Shown: positions 19,094-28,327, numbered from the stretch's first letter. The stretch: DNA of 64,000 nucleotides from Saprospiraceae bacterium (GCA_016717265.1 JADKFX010000001.1:1054001-1118000), one strand, 5' to 3'. Numbers and translations: made by a program. The notes: generated by a model not told the origin, from the sequence alone.

Positions 19094-19282
19094 TTTATAA
19101 TCAATAAGTTATAGATATAAATAATTAATATAATTTAAATTATCATGTAAAAGTATGAAATCTATTCCAATAATTACAAGTTTCCTCAGGTCAGGAAACC
19201 AACTCGATCTTAACGTTGTTAATGCTTATGTTTGTATGATTAAACCTATCTTTAGGACTGGATTTTTATAAATTTTTAAAGT

Positions 19283-19420
19283 ATGATCAGAATTATCATA
19301 TTTGGATTAGCCATTTATGCACTTTACATCCTTTTTTTAAGGGACAAAACGATTATTATTTCACCAAAGAACCCAAATAAGAAAAAAGATAAATATTCAG
19401 ACTATGAAGAAATTAAATAA
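19283..19420 (+). CDS. small single-helix membrane protein, 45 residues
   Basis: An ORF too short for usual gene callers: MIRIIIFGLAIYALYILF forms one membrane helix, then a basic stretch (SPKNPNKKKDKY) and an acidic, aromatic tail SDYEEIK before TAA. The hydrophobic head and the tail ending in DYEEI resemble small DUF4834-like Bacteroidota membrane proteins, a weak recollection. It ends 12 bases before the pseudouridine synthase start, so the two probably form an operon. Upstream, the 189-base divergent gap holds a 7-bp inverted repeat at 19180-19199. Function unknown. Confidence 0.6.
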   Translation: MIRIIIFGLAIYALYILFLRDKTIIISPKNPNKKKDKYSDYEEIK

Positions 19421-19432
19421 GACTGAACGCTC

Positions 19433-20101
19433 TTGAATTCAATTCGTGATCACATTATTTATCAGGACCATCATCTGGTCGTATGTAATAAACCTGCAGG
19501 AATCCCTGTGCAGGAAGATTTAACCAAAGATGTATCGCTCCATAGAATGGTGCAGGCATATTGCAAGCACGATCTTTATTTATGTCATCGGATTGACCGT
19601 CCTGTGTCAGGTCTTGTAATTTTTGCAAAAAACAAAGAATCGGTTATCGAAATAAATGATCAACTAATACAGAAAAAATTCTTTAAAGAATACTTAGCAA
19701 TTGTGGAGAAAAAGGAATTATCAGCAACAGGTACATTGGTCAACCATTTGGTAAAATCATCCAAATTAAAAAAGTCTTTTGTAAATGAAAAATCAGAAGG
19801 GGATGAATCGATATTGAACTACAAAGTATTGCACGAAATGGACCGATATTTAGTATTAAATATAGAATTAGTTACTGGAAGATTTCATCAAATTCGCTCG
19901 CAACTTGCCCATATTGGTTTACCCGTAAAAGGAGATGTTAAATATGGAGCGAGAAGAGGAAATAAAGACCGAACCATTGGCTTGCATGCCTGGAAAGCAG
20001 CGTTTTTGCATCCTTCCACAAAAATTCAACTAAATTTCGAAGCTAGTTTGCCAATCAATGATATTTGGCCTATCGTCCAACAATTATTAATAACAATATG
20101 A
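19433..20101 (+). CDS. RluA-family RNA pseudouridine synthase
   Basis: 222 residues. The catalytic Asp is D55 in CHRIDRPVSGLVIF, and IYQDHHLVVCNKPAGIPVQED plus RFHQIRSQLAHIGLPVKGDVKYG complete the RluA signature. It isomerises uridines in rRNA or tRNA; the target is not predictable. The start must be TTG at 19433, since a stop lies 9 bases upstream in frame and the next Met (residue 39) is already inside the conserved domain. No S4 domain is present. Its stop overlaps the thiL start (ATGA). Confidence 0.9.
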   Translation: MNSIRDHIIYQDHHLVVCNKPAGIPVQEDLTKDVSLHRMVQAYCKHDLYLCHRIDRPVSGLVIFAKNKESVIEINDQLIQKKFFKEYLAIVEKKELSATGTLVNHLVKSSKLKKSFVNEKSEGDESILNYKVLHEMDRYLVLNIELVTGRFHQIRSQLAHIGLPVKGDVKYGARRGNKDRTIGLHAWKAAFLHPSTKIQLNFEASLPINDIWPIVQQLLITI

Positions 20102-21141
20102 ACCAAGAGAGTAGTGATATCCAACGAACAGAAATAAGTGAGTATGGTGAATTTGGTTTAATTGAACGATTAACTCAAAATTTTAAAACGTATAGCGATT
20201 CTACTTTAAAAGGTATTGGAGATGATGCAGCCGTTATAAAAAATCAGGAAAGTTGCACTGTGATTACAACCGATATGATGGTGGAAGGTGTGCATTTTGA
20301 CCTTGCCTATTTTCCATTAAAACACCTCGGTTATAAATCTATTATCAGTAATTTATCGGATATCTATGCCATGAATGCAATTCCTGAGCAAGTTACGGTT
20401 TCGATCGCTGTGTCCAATCGGTTTTCTGTTGAAGCACTGGAAGTACTATATGAAGGGATCAGACAAGCTTGTATTGATTATAAAGTGGATTTAATAGGAG
20501 GCGATACAACCGCTTCACTTCGTGGATTAGTAATTTCTGTGACCGCAATAGGCAGGCAAGTGGAACCTAAAATTTCATATCGATCTGGAGCAAAATCGGG
20601 AGATTATATTTTTGTAACAGGAGAGCTGGGCGCTGCTTATTTAGGCTTACAATTATTGGAACGCGAAAAACAAGTCTATCTTTCAACACCGGGTATTCAA
20701 CCCAATTTGGAAGATCAAAAATATTTAGTTGGTAAATTCTTAAAGCCAGATGCAAAAAAGGAAACCATTGAATGGCTTGAAAAAATTAAAGTAATTCCAA
20801 CTGCCATGATTGATTTATCGGATGGTTTATCGTCCGATTTAAAACATCTTTGTAAGCAAAGTCAGGTAGGTGCAGAAATAATTGAATCTTTGATACCGAT
20901 GCATTTAGATGCTAAAATGATGGCATTGAAATTTCATATGGATCCATTGACCTGTGCCTTAAATGGTGGAGAAGATTATGAATTATTATTCACGGTATGC
21001 CCTCAAGATTCAGAGAAGGTCAAGTTTATACCAGATCTAAATTATATTGGAGAAATAAAAGATGCTTCATTTGGAGTTATGTTAAAAGGGAATACGGGCA
21101 ATTTGCATGCATTGAAAGCGCAAGGTTGGACCCATTTTTAA
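20098..21141 (+). CDS. thiL: thiamine-monophosphate kinase ThiL
   Basis: 347 residues from the ATG that overlaps the preceding stop (ATGA). The AIRS-type ATP-binding fold is recognised by GEFGLIERL, GIGDDAAVI, TTDMMVEGVHFDL, SNLSDIYAMNAIPEQ, DLIGGDTTAS and GGEDYELLFTV. ThiL phosphorylates thiamine monophosphate to the active diphosphate cofactor. No other thiamine genes are nearby. Coupling to an RNA-modification gene is probably just genome packing. Confidence 0.93.
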   Translation: MNQESSDIQRTEISEYGEFGLIERLTQNFKTYSDSTLKGIGDDAAVIKNQESCTVITTDMMVEGVHFDLAYFPLKHLGYKSIISNLSDIYAMNAIPEQVTVSIAVSNRFSVEALEVLYEGIRQACIDYKVDLIGGDTTASLRGLVISVTAIGRQVEPKISYRSGAKSGDYIFVTGELGAAYLGLQLLEREKQVYLSTPGIQPNLEDQKYLVGKFLKPDAKKETIEWLEKIKVIPTAMIDLSDGLSSDLKHLCKQSQVGAEIIESLIPMHLDAKMMALKFHMDPLTCALNGGEDYELLFTVCPQDSEKVKFIPDLNYIGEIKDASFGVMLKGNTGNLHALKAQGWTHF

Positions 21142-21226
21142 TATTTTATTATTTTCTAAAAAGAATAAAATTTGATTTAAGACTATTATTAAAAGCAATT
21201 TCAATTTTTTCCTTCTACAATTTTTT

Positions 21227-22009
21227 TTACTTTTCTGCTTTACAATAAAAATCTAACTGATTTCCATCCATTGCTTTAAGAAAATAGTTTGAAGTAGTAA
21301 TTTTTGAAACCAGTTCGTCATGTTGATTTTTCAAACGATTTCTATTGATTCTGTTAAGAATGTCATACGGTATTTGAAACCATTTTGCGGGTAGATTTTC
21401 TTCAAAATTGAAGACATCCCATTTTTTCCATTTTTGGATTCCTAGTTTATTTTTTTCGTGATAATTAACAATTTGTTGATCTCCATATACGCCACCAAAA
21501 AATATCTTATCATTTTTGAAATATTGAGTCATTAGATTTTTGAATTCTTCGGTAGTATATTCTCTCATATGGTAAGGATTTCTTGTCAGGGACATAGTTT
21601 TATTAGGGGTCGTAAGTAATAATTTTCCACCTGGTTTTAGAACCCTGTGTATTTCTGACAATAGCGTTTTGTCGTCTTGAATATGTTCGATAAGCTGAAA
21701 GCAGATTACGATATCAAATCGGTCATTATTTAATCCTTGGAGAAATGGAACTTCCATCTGCTTAAATTCAATATTTTTAAAATTTTCCTGATTCGATGGA
21801 ATGTGTTTATCAATGGCTATATAACGACTGGCATGAGGCGCTAAAAGTTTAATTCCATAACCTTCTCCACAGCCTATTTCAAGGACTTCACCATGAATTT
21901 CCTGGGCGGCTTGTTCATACGCAAATAGTTGGCGCATGAATACTGGTTTATCAGAAATGGCTTTTTCATTTGCACGTTCTGCTGTATATAAATTTTCTAA
22001 AATACCCAT
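21227..22009 (-). CDS. class I SAM-dependent methyltransferase
   Basis: 260 residues. Motif I is EVLEIGCGEGYGIKLL, followed by an acidic residue in IAIDKH, motif II DIVICFQLIEHI and the post-II segment EIHRVLKPGGKLLLTTPN. This is the Methyltransf_11/UbiE-like fold; the substrate cannot be inferred. It converges with thiL and diverges from the membrane-protein gene at 22064, with back-to-back -7-like boxes between them. Confidence 0.85.
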   Translation of the reverse strand: MGILENLYTAERANEKAISDKPVFMRQLFAYEQAAQEIHGEVLEIGCGEGYGIKLLAPHASRYIAIDKHIPSNQENFKNIEFKQMEVPFLQGLNNDRFDIVICFQLIEHIQDDKTLLSEIHRVLKPGGKLLLTTPNKTMSLTRNPYHMREYTTEEFKNLMTQYFKNDKIFFGGVYGDQQIVNYHEKNKLGIQKWKKWDVFNFEENLPAKWFQIPYDILNRINRNRLKNQHDELVSKITTSNYFLKAMDGNQLDFYCKAEK

Positions 22010-22029
22010 TTCAATTAAATATTAAATGG

Positions 22030-22055
22030 CAAAGATATATAGTTTGTTACTTTTG
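22030..22055. promoter_or_regulatory. divergent promoter pair (two -7-like boxes)
   Basis: On the minus strand TATCTTTG (22030-22037) lies 20 bases before the methyltransferase start. On the plus strand TACTTTTG (22048-22055) lies 8 bases before the membrane-protein start. Both match TAnnTTTG. The whole intergenic gap is 54 bases, so the two polymerase footprints would overlap. Confidence 0.4.
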
Positions 22056-22063
22056 TTTTCATC

Positions 22064-23092
22064 ATGAAACTTCCTTTTCTAAATAAAGAACGATTCCAAA
22101 ATGAAGATACCTGGGTATACACCTTTAGTTTTATAATTTTATGGAACCTAGGGTTTCACATACTGATTTATTTTCCATTGCATGAAAGTCCGGATATTCA
22201 AACCTATCTCGGAATTGCCCAATTGCATTTTGATGATAGTCTGGTAAGGCAATACCGGGTTTTGGTGCCCTTTATGGTATTCCTAATAAACGGTTCCTTT
22301 GGATGGTTATTTGAATCTTTAAAGCCCTGGTCATTTGAAGGCGATTTCTCTTTGTGTTTTAGTTTTTTAATGGTGAATACACTGATCATGTCTTTTGTAT
22401 TACTTTATATTTTTAAGCTTTGCAGGATTTTTAAACTTGGGTTTTGGTATTGTGTTATGGCCCTTATCGCTGTGTTATCAAGTCGGTGGACAGCAGAATT
22501 GGCGGGCTTACCATTAGTAGATAGTTTGTTTGTTCTTTCCTTAGTTTTATTATTACTTGGAATCGTAAATAATCAAAATACGTATTTGATTGCATCCATA
22601 TTTTTAGGACCTTGGTCTAAAGAAGCTTATATTTTTATGGTTCCTTTGATTTTATATTTTAATCGCGACCAAATTGTTAAATGGATTGGATATCTATTCT
22701 GTTCTGGAGTGATTGTTTTTTCATTTCGATTTTGCTTAGATTGGTATTTGGGTAGATCTTTTTTTCAAAGTTTGCATGAAGATGCAGCTGCCCTATTTAC
22801 GATTTCGAAATCAATTCAAAGAGTATTTAGTTTTCATGGCCTGTATGAATTGTTTTCAATTGTAGGATTTTGGATTTTTATCCCTTTCATCGCATGGTAT
22901 CATTTTTCGAAGCCTTATTTAATTGAATCTAAAACTACCAGAAACTTATTTTATACTTACTTAGGAATTGTTTTTATACTAGCTTTATTATCTGGAGACC
23001 TTGGCAGAATGTTTTATTTATCCATCCCGGTATTCGCAGTTTGGATTGCTATAGGATTGCATAAAATGCAATTTGCATTTTATAAATCATGA
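22064..23092 (+). CDS. polytopic membrane protein, GT-C-like
   Basis: 342 residues with about eight to nine hydrophobic helices. An early extracytoplasmic loop HESPDIQTYLGIAQLHFDD carries acidic residues after the first helix, and a DSLVRQYRVLVPF segment follows; this layout resembles membrane glycosyltransferases of the GT-C/PMT superfamily. No family could be named with certainty. Monocistronic, ending in a strong bidirectional terminator. Confidence 0.6.
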   Translation: MKLPFLNKERFQNEDTWVYTFSFIILWNLGFHILIYFPLHESPDIQTYLGIAQLHFDDSLVRQYRVLVPFMVFLINGSFGWLFESLKPWSFEGDFSLCFSFLMVNTLIMSFVLLYIFKLCRIFKLGFWYCVMALIAVLSSRWTAELAGLPLVDSLFVLSLVLLLLGIVNNQNTYLIASIFLGPWSKEAYIFMVPLILYFNRDQIVKWIGYLFCSGVIVFSFRFCLDWYLGRSFFQSLHEDAAALFTISKSIQRVFSFHGLYELFSIVGFWIFIPFIAWYHFSKPYLIESKTTRNLFYTYLGIVFILALLSGDLGRMFYLSIPVFAVWIAIGLHKMQFAFYKS

Positions 23093-23104
23093 AGAAGTTC
23101 TGTA

Positions 23105-23146
23105 TAAAAAAAAATGCCTGGATACAGCATCCAGGCATTTTTTTTA
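23105..23146. terminator. bidirectional terminator between convergent genes
   Basis: Stem ATGCCTGGAT with ATCCAGGCAT and a 5-base loop (ACAGC), extended by an A-run on the left (23106-23113) and a T-run on the right (23138-23145). It can therefore work for both the membrane-protein gene and the convergent peroxidase gene. Confidence 0.85.
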
Positions 23147-23161
23147 ACTTGTATAATTTAA

Positions 23162-24562
23162 TTAATTACAATTAAGATCTTTTCTAGAAACCGGATCATT
23201 GTCTGGAAAGCACATAAAGGAAAGCACATGTTCTGGTTTATATTTTTCTAATGTAGGATCAAATAGACCATTTTCTAAAAACTCGGTAAGTGCATCCATT
23301 TCATCAGGAGTCATATGAAGTGGTTTGAAAAAGCCACTTATTTGTGTTTCTGGAACTATTGGATTTTCAGGAATGCCATTGTTAAAATATTCAACGACTT
23401 CCCGTAAAGTCAACTTACTTGCACCATGAAAATAAAAGCCGACAGGTTTTAAATTATAAAGTTGCGGTACTTTAAATTTATATAAATCTTCGGGACGATC
23501 TGTAAATCCTGCTCGCCCTTTTACTCTTTTATCAGTAGGTCCAGTTCTGAATACTTCTCCAACTTTATTTTGATATAAATCATAAACCCCTAATGCAAAG
23601 AAATTGAAACTATTTAAAGAAGGACTGTTATGACAACGAACGCAACCAGCTTTTCCAAAAAACAGCTCAGCTCCTTTTTTTTGTTTTTCACTCATTGCGT
23701 TTAAATCTCCTTTTAACCATTTTTGGAAAGGAGCTTGATGCGTAGTAATGGTGCGAAAATAAGCAGCTATAGCAAAAGCCGTAGTTTTTAAAGAATAGCG
23801 ATCCATTTCCGGAATTTCTGGAAACGCTTCATCAAACATAGGTTTATAACCATAATAGGAAGCAAGATCTTTATTCATAGTCATCCGGTGCACTTGTAAA
23901 GCTCTGATATTATTAGCTTCCAATCCTTCGATATTTAGAAAATTAACTTCCGTTAAGGTATCATTTTTCCAGACAGATTGGGTCCCTTCATTGAGGCTAA
24001 AGGAGCCAAAGGATCCAGCCCAAAGTGCATTTCTTACATACGCTAGATTAATAGTTGGGAGTGGACGGGCCCCTTGAGCATCTACCTCATCTCCTTTATA
24101 ATGTGGAAATTTTGAGCGTCCTTCACCCGAAATTCCAAAACCTTGTGCACCATCTGCAACCCCTTGAATTCTACCAGCGGTAAAACCTTTAGAAGCAATA
24201 TGGCAAGAAGCGCAAGTAAACGAATTCATCCCTTCTGGTTTATTCGCTAATATACCAATGCCAGGCTCATGGAATAACATTTTACCTAATTTCACTTTAG
24301 TAGCATTCATTGGATTTTTTGGATCCTGATTTGGAATTTCATCCAAATTTTCTCCACTTACTAAAATGAAATCGCGGATATCCCCATTTGGGGCAGAAGC
24401 TTTTATACTTTTGATTAGTTTATCATCTAAGGTATAATCATCTTTCGCAACTTCTCTTGCACACGTTGAAAAAAGATATGCTAAAAACAATAAAACAAAG
24501 GAGTGAAGAAAAATCGAATTTCTTGAGATCTTGGAAAGATTAAAACGTAGTTTCATATTCAT
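23162..24562 (-). CDS. di-heme cytochrome c peroxidase (MauG/CcpA family) lipoprotein
   Basis: About 466 residues from ATG 24562 (ATG 24556 also possible). An in-frame TTG at 24577 overlaps a -7-like box and is unlikely. A hydrophobic helix ends in FSTC (Cys34), a lipobox. Two haem c sites are present: CASCH near residues 117-121 and CVRCH near residues 309-313. The spacing and VKLGKMLFHEPGIG fit bacterial di-haem peroxidases that reduce H2O2 in the periplasm with electrons from small cytochromes. Anchoring as a lipoprotein is common in Bacteroidota. Confidence 0.9.
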   Translation of the reverse strand: MNMKLRFNLSKISRNSIFLHSFVLLFLAYLFSTCAREVAKDDYTLDDKLIKSIKASAPNGDIRDFILVSGENLDEIPNQDPKNPMNATKVKLGKMLFHEPGIGILANKPEGMNSFTCASCHIASKGFTAGRIQGVADGAQGFGISGEGRSKFPHYKGDEVDAQGARPLPTINLAYVRNALWAGSFGSFSLNEGTQSVWKNDTLTEVNFLNIEGLEANNIRALQVHRMTMNKDLASYYGYKPMFDEAFPEIPEMDRYSLKTTAFAIAAYFRTITTHQAPFQKWLKGDLNAMSEKQKKGAELFFGKAGCVRCHNSPSLNSFNFFALGVYDLYQNKVGEVFRTGPTDKRVKGRAGFTDRPEDLYKFKVPQLYNLKPVGFYFHGASKLTLREVVEYFNNGIPENPIVPETQISGFFKPLHMTPDEMDALTEFLENGLFDPTLEKYKPEHVLSFMCFPDNDPVSRKDLNCN

Positions 24563-24574
24563 AGAGATATGAGG

Positions 24575-24582
24575 CAAAATTA
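24575..24582 (-). promoter_or_regulatory. putative -7 box of the di-heme peroxidase gene
   Basis: TAATTTTG on the minus strand fits TAnnTTTG and lies 13-19 bases before the two candidate ATG starts. It overlaps the alternative TTG start, which argues against that TTG. Confidence 0.4.
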
Positions 24583-24715
24583 ACGTTATTTTTCAGGCTT
24601 TACAAGAAAGTTCTAAGAATTTTTTTAGTAAATTTACACCAAATAAAATTCTTAATTAAGGAATATTTAAAGTATTAAATTTAAATTAATTCGCAAAGAT
24701 AAGAATTAAATAATA

Positions 24716-25588
24716 TTATTTGGCAAGTGATGTACTAAAAGAAGTTTCAAGTGGTAAGATTTTAAGGCTTCTTTCGCGTATTTTAATTCGATCTCCATTC
24801 GCTAAAATATGGGTTGTAAGATTGCTTAATGACATGGGAGTTCCAGATTCCAAATCCAGATAACGGTTATGGTTTAAATTGCGAGGATCAAACAAAATAA
24901 CCATTCCTGAGCCAATTACTTCACACTCATTTCCTTTTCTGATGATCAGTCCGGTATCCTCTGCAAGTCCAATACCCAAATGATTTGGGAAACGCGCTAC
25001 CGCTTCAGCTAATCGTCCAAATCGACCGCGTTGAATAAAATGAGTATCAATAATTACTTGATCTAGATAACCCATACCCCGGGCCATTTTTACATTGCCC
25101 TTTTGCATCGCATCTACGACACTTCCACCTGCAATCATTTGCAATGACATAGACATTGCCCCAGCACTTGTTCCTGCAAGGACCATTTTAGTTTCTATAA
25201 GTTTATTCGTAATTAGTTTATGGGCATGGGTTTCTGCAAAACATTTTACAATTTTTGATTGATCTCCTCCTGAAAACATGATACAATCTGCTTCTTCAAG
25301 TGTTTTTAAAGTGCTTTTGCTTTGGGAATCTGAGCGCTTTCGGATATCCAGAATGACAACCTGACTACATCCAAGTGAAGAAAACGCAGTAGAATAGTTT
25401 TCACCGACTTCAATTGGGATACTGGAAGCTGTCGTGATGACAACGATTTTTGATTGCTGGCCACCACTTTCTTTGACGATGGAAGAAAGGATCCCTTGTT
25501 TTATAAAGTCAAGACAATCAGACTCTTTTAGGCCGAATCCTTTATTTTCATTCCCCCCCACTGGTATCAACGTTCCTTTATATTCCAT
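24716..25588 (-). CDS. cphB: cyanophycinase (peptidase S51)
   Basis: 290 residues from ATG 25588. The serine nucleophile sits in MVLAGTSAGAMSMS (about residue 141); FSGGDQSKIV and IDTHFIQRGRFGRLAEAV are characteristic of cyanophycinase, and TLIPVGGNE opens the domain. The enzyme releases beta-Asp-Arg dipeptides from cyanophycin. An upstream in-frame start (25615) falls inside a TACTTTTG box, favouring 25588. No signal peptide, so cytoplasmic. Divergent from cyanophycin synthetase with an 87-base gap. No isoaspartyl dipeptidase follows, so the final step must be encoded elsewhere. Confidence 0.92.
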   Translation of the reverse strand: MEYKGTLIPVGGNENKGFGLKESDCLDFIKQGILSSIVKESGGQQSKIVVITTASSIPIEVGENYSTAFSSLGCSQVVILDIRKRSDSQSKSTLKTLEEADCIMFSGGDQSKIVKCFAETHAHKLITNKLIETKMVLAGTSAGAMSMSLQMIAGGSVVDAMQKGNVKMARGMGYLDQVIIDTHFIQRGRFGRLAEAVARFPNHLGIGLAEDTGLIIRKGNECEVIGSGMVILFDPRNLNHNRYLDLESGTPMSLSNLTTHILANGDRIKIRERSLKILPLETSFSTSLAK

Positions 25589-25612
25589 AATTTGGCTCTT
25601 GAAAATGGCATA

Positions 25613-25620
25613 CAAAAGTA
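25613..25620 (-). promoter_or_regulatory. putative -7 box of cyanophycinase
   Basis: TACTTTTG on the minus strand, 24 bases before the chosen cphB start, in the 87-base gap shared with cphA. Confidence 0.45.
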
Positions 25621-25675
25621 AATGAATACAGCTAATTGCCTAAAATTATTACCTTAAAGCCTCAAAACAAAATGT

Positions 25676-28327
25676 ATGCAAATAAGAGAAATCAACGTAA
25701 TGCGAGGTCCGAATTACTGGTCCGTCAGAAGGCATAAATTAATTGTTATGGTTTTAGATCTGGAAGAACTAGAGGGAAAACCAACGCAAACTATCCCTGG
25801 ATTTCTGGAACGCATGAAAACCTTGTTGCCAGGTTTATATTCTCACAGATGTTCTGTTGGCGAACCAGGTGGTTTTTATCAACGCGTTGAAGAAGGTACC
25901 TGGATGGGTCATGTTATAGAACATATTGCCTTGGAAATCCAAACACTTGCTGGTATGGATGTAGGATTTGGAAGAACCCGTACCTATGGTGAAGTAGGTG
26001 TATATCATGTTGTTTTTGATTATTTAGAAGAAAAAGTGGGTGTCTATGCGGCCAAAGCTTCAGTGAAAATTGCGCAAGCTTTAATTGATGGTCAGGACTA
26101 TGATTTATCAAATGATATTCAGGAAATGCGGGAGTTGCGAGAAGGTCAGCGTTTAGGTCCAAGTACGGCAAGTATAGTAGAGGAAGCCATAGCACGAGGC
26201 ATTCCTTGGATTCGTTTAAATAAATATTCCCTTTGTCAATTAGGATATGGCAACAACCAAGTTCGGATTCAAGCCACCGTGACCAGTAAGACGTCCAGTA
26301 TTGGAGTTGATATTGCAGGGGATAAAGAAGATACAAAATTTTTATTAGGACAAGCAGAAATCCCGGTACCGAAAGGTGAAATTATTAAAACAGAAGCCGG
26401 ACTAAAGGAAGCTGCCAATTATTTAAAATATCCCTTAGTAATAAAGCCTATTGATGGAAATCATGGGAGAGGTGTTACAACGAATATCATGAATTGGGAC
26501 CAGGCAATAGATGGGTTTCTGATGGCAAAGAAAATTTCTAATGCGGTCATCGTTGAGCAGTATATACAGGGTGAAGATTACCGAATGCTTGTAATCAATC
26601 ATAAATTAGTTGCAGCTGCAAAACGTTTACCTGCTCAAATTTCAGGAGATGGAAAATTGAGTATTCAACAATTGATTGATCAAACCAATGCAAATCCTTT
26701 AAGAGGCTTCGGTCATGAAAAGGTCTTGACGTACATTACGATTGATGATATTACCCGTAAACTGATAGAATTGAAAGGCTATACGCTAGATTCTATTCTG
26801 TCAAAAGATGAAATCTTGGTTGTAAAAGATACTGCTAATTTATCAACTGGGGGCACTTCCGTGGATGTTACAGATATTGTTCATCCACACACGATTTTTA
26901 TGGCTGAGCGAATATCTCGGATTGTTGGATTGGATATTTGTGGTATTGATTTTCTAACAAGAGATATTAGCCGACCAGTAAATGAAGTTGGGGGCGCCGT
27001 AATCGAAGTTAATGCGGGTCCAGGTTTTAGAATGCATCTTGCACCGGCAGAAGGATTACCCCGAAATGTGGCAGCGCCTGTAATAGATATGTTGTATCCA
27101 CCCGGAAAGAATAGCAGAATTCCGATTGTTGCAGTGACCGGTACGAATGGAAAAACAACCACCACGCGGTTAATTGCACATATGGCTAAAATGATGGGAT
27201 TTACGGTTGGTTATACTACGACTGACGGGATTTATATTCAAAATCATTTAATGATGCAAGGAGATTGCAGTGGTCCAGGAAGTGCTGAATTTGTACTAAA
27301 AGATCCAACTGTCAATTTTGCTGTTTTTGAAACGGCTCGAGGTGGCATATTACGAGCAGGTTTAGGGTTTAAGAATTGCAATTACGCTATTGTAACGAAT
27401 GTTGCACCAGACCATTTAGGATTAAAAGGCATTCACACTTTAGAACAATTATCAAAGGTTAAAGGTGTTGTCGTTGAGTCTGTTTTACCCGACGGATATG
27501 CAATTCTTAATGCGGATGACGACTTAGTATATGCAATGCGGGATAAACTACAATGCAAAATTGCTTTGTTTTCAATGATTGAAGACAATCCAAGAATCAA
27601 AAAACATATGCGGGAACAAGGCGTATGTGCTATTTACGAAAATGGTTTTATTACCATTTGTAAAGGAGAATGGAAATTGCGGATTGTAAATGCAGTGAAT
27701 GTTCCGTTGACGTATGGTGGAAGGGCAAGCTTTATGATTCAAAATATATTACCTGCGGTATTAACTGGTTATTTTAATGGTTTTGAACTAGATGACATTA
27801 AAGCAGCATTGGAAACTTTTATTCCATCACCAGCTCAAACACCGGGCAGATTGAATATGTTTGAGTTTAAGCATTTTACTGTTTTATTGGATTATGCCCA
27901 CAATCCTGCAGGTTTGCAAGCTTTAAAGAAATTTATTGATAAAATAGATGCTACCCATAAAGTGGGTATTATAGCTGGAATTGGCGACCGTAGGCCAGAA
28001 GATAATGAAGGGATTGGTAAGGTTGCGGCAGAAATGTTTGACGAAATAATACTTCGGCAGGATAAACATCTTCGGGGGCGTTCAGATCATGAAATTATAG
28101 AGATGTTAACTACAGGAATCAAAAAATTGGATGCTAACAAACCGGTGAAAGTAATACCTAGTGAAAAAGAAGCAATTGCTTATGCAATCGAACATGCCAG
28201 GGAGGGTTCATTAATCGTAGTATGTAGTGATGTCGTGCCGGAAGCCTTAGAATTGGTTCAGAAATACAAAGAGGAGGAGGCAAAAAATTTATATAAATTT
28301 AAGAAAGAAGATATTCCCAATACTTAA
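25676..28327 (+). CDS. cphA: cyanophycin synthetase
   Basis: 883 residues, normal for CphA. Domains in order: N-terminal domain (1-160) with GHVIEHIALEIQ (H79, E82, H83); ATP-grasp domain (about 160-480) with YPLVIKPIDGNHGRGV and VEVNAGPGFRMH; Mur-ligase-like domain (about 485-880) with P-loop VTGTNGKTTTTRLI and DYAHNPAG. It builds multi-L-arginyl-poly-aspartate: the ATP-grasp site adds Asp and the Mur-ligase site adds Arg. The H-x-x-E-H motif fits the primer-generating metallopeptidase site described for CphA1. Divergent from cyanophycinase. Confidence 0.95.
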   Translation: MQIREINVMRGPNYWSVRRHKLIVMVLDLEELEGKPTQTIPGFLERMKTLLPGLYSHRCSVGEPGGFYQRVEEGTWMGHVIEHIALEIQTLAGMDVGFGRTRTYGEVGVYHVVFDYLEEKVGVYAAKASVKIAQALIDGQDYDLSNDIQEMRELREGQRLGPSTASIVEEAIARGIPWIRLNKYSLCQLGYGNNQVRIQATVTSKTSSIGVDIAGDKEDTKFLLGQAEIPVPKGEIIKTEAGLKEAANYLKYPLVIKPIDGNHGRGVTTNIMNWDQAIDGFLMAKKISNAVIVEQYIQGEDYRMLVINHKLVAAAKRLPAQISGDGKLSIQQLIDQTNANPLRGFGHEKVLTYITIDDITRKLIELKGYTLDSILSKDEILVVKDTANLSTGGTSVDVTDIVHPHTIFMAERISRIVGLDICGIDFLTRDISRPVNEVGGAVIEVNAGPGFRMHLAPAEGLPRNVAAPVIDMLYPPGKNSRIPIVAVTGTNGKTTTTRLIAHMAKMMGFTVGYTTTDGIYIQNHLMMQGDCSGPGSAEFVLKDPTVNFAVFETARGGILRAGLGFKNCNYAIVTNVAPDHLGLKGIHTLEQLSKVKGVVVESVLPDGYAILNADDDLVYAMRDKLQCKIALFSMIEDNPRIKKHMREQGVCAIYENGFITICKGEWKLRIVNAVNVPLTYGGRASFMIQNILPAVLTGYFNGFELDDIKAALETFIPSPAQTPGRLNMFEFKHFTVLLDYAHNPAGLQALKKFIDKIDATHKVGIIAGIGDRRPEDNEGIGKVAAEMFDEIILRQDKHLRGRSDHEIIEMLTTGIKKLDANKPVKVIPSEKEAIAYAIEHAREGSLIVVCSDVVPEALELVQKYKEEEAKNLYKFKKEDIPNT

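Noticed and set aside
19180..19199. GTTTCCT/AGGAAAC inverted repeat in the divergent gap
   Set aside because: 7 bp only; mentioned with the small protein, not called as an operator.
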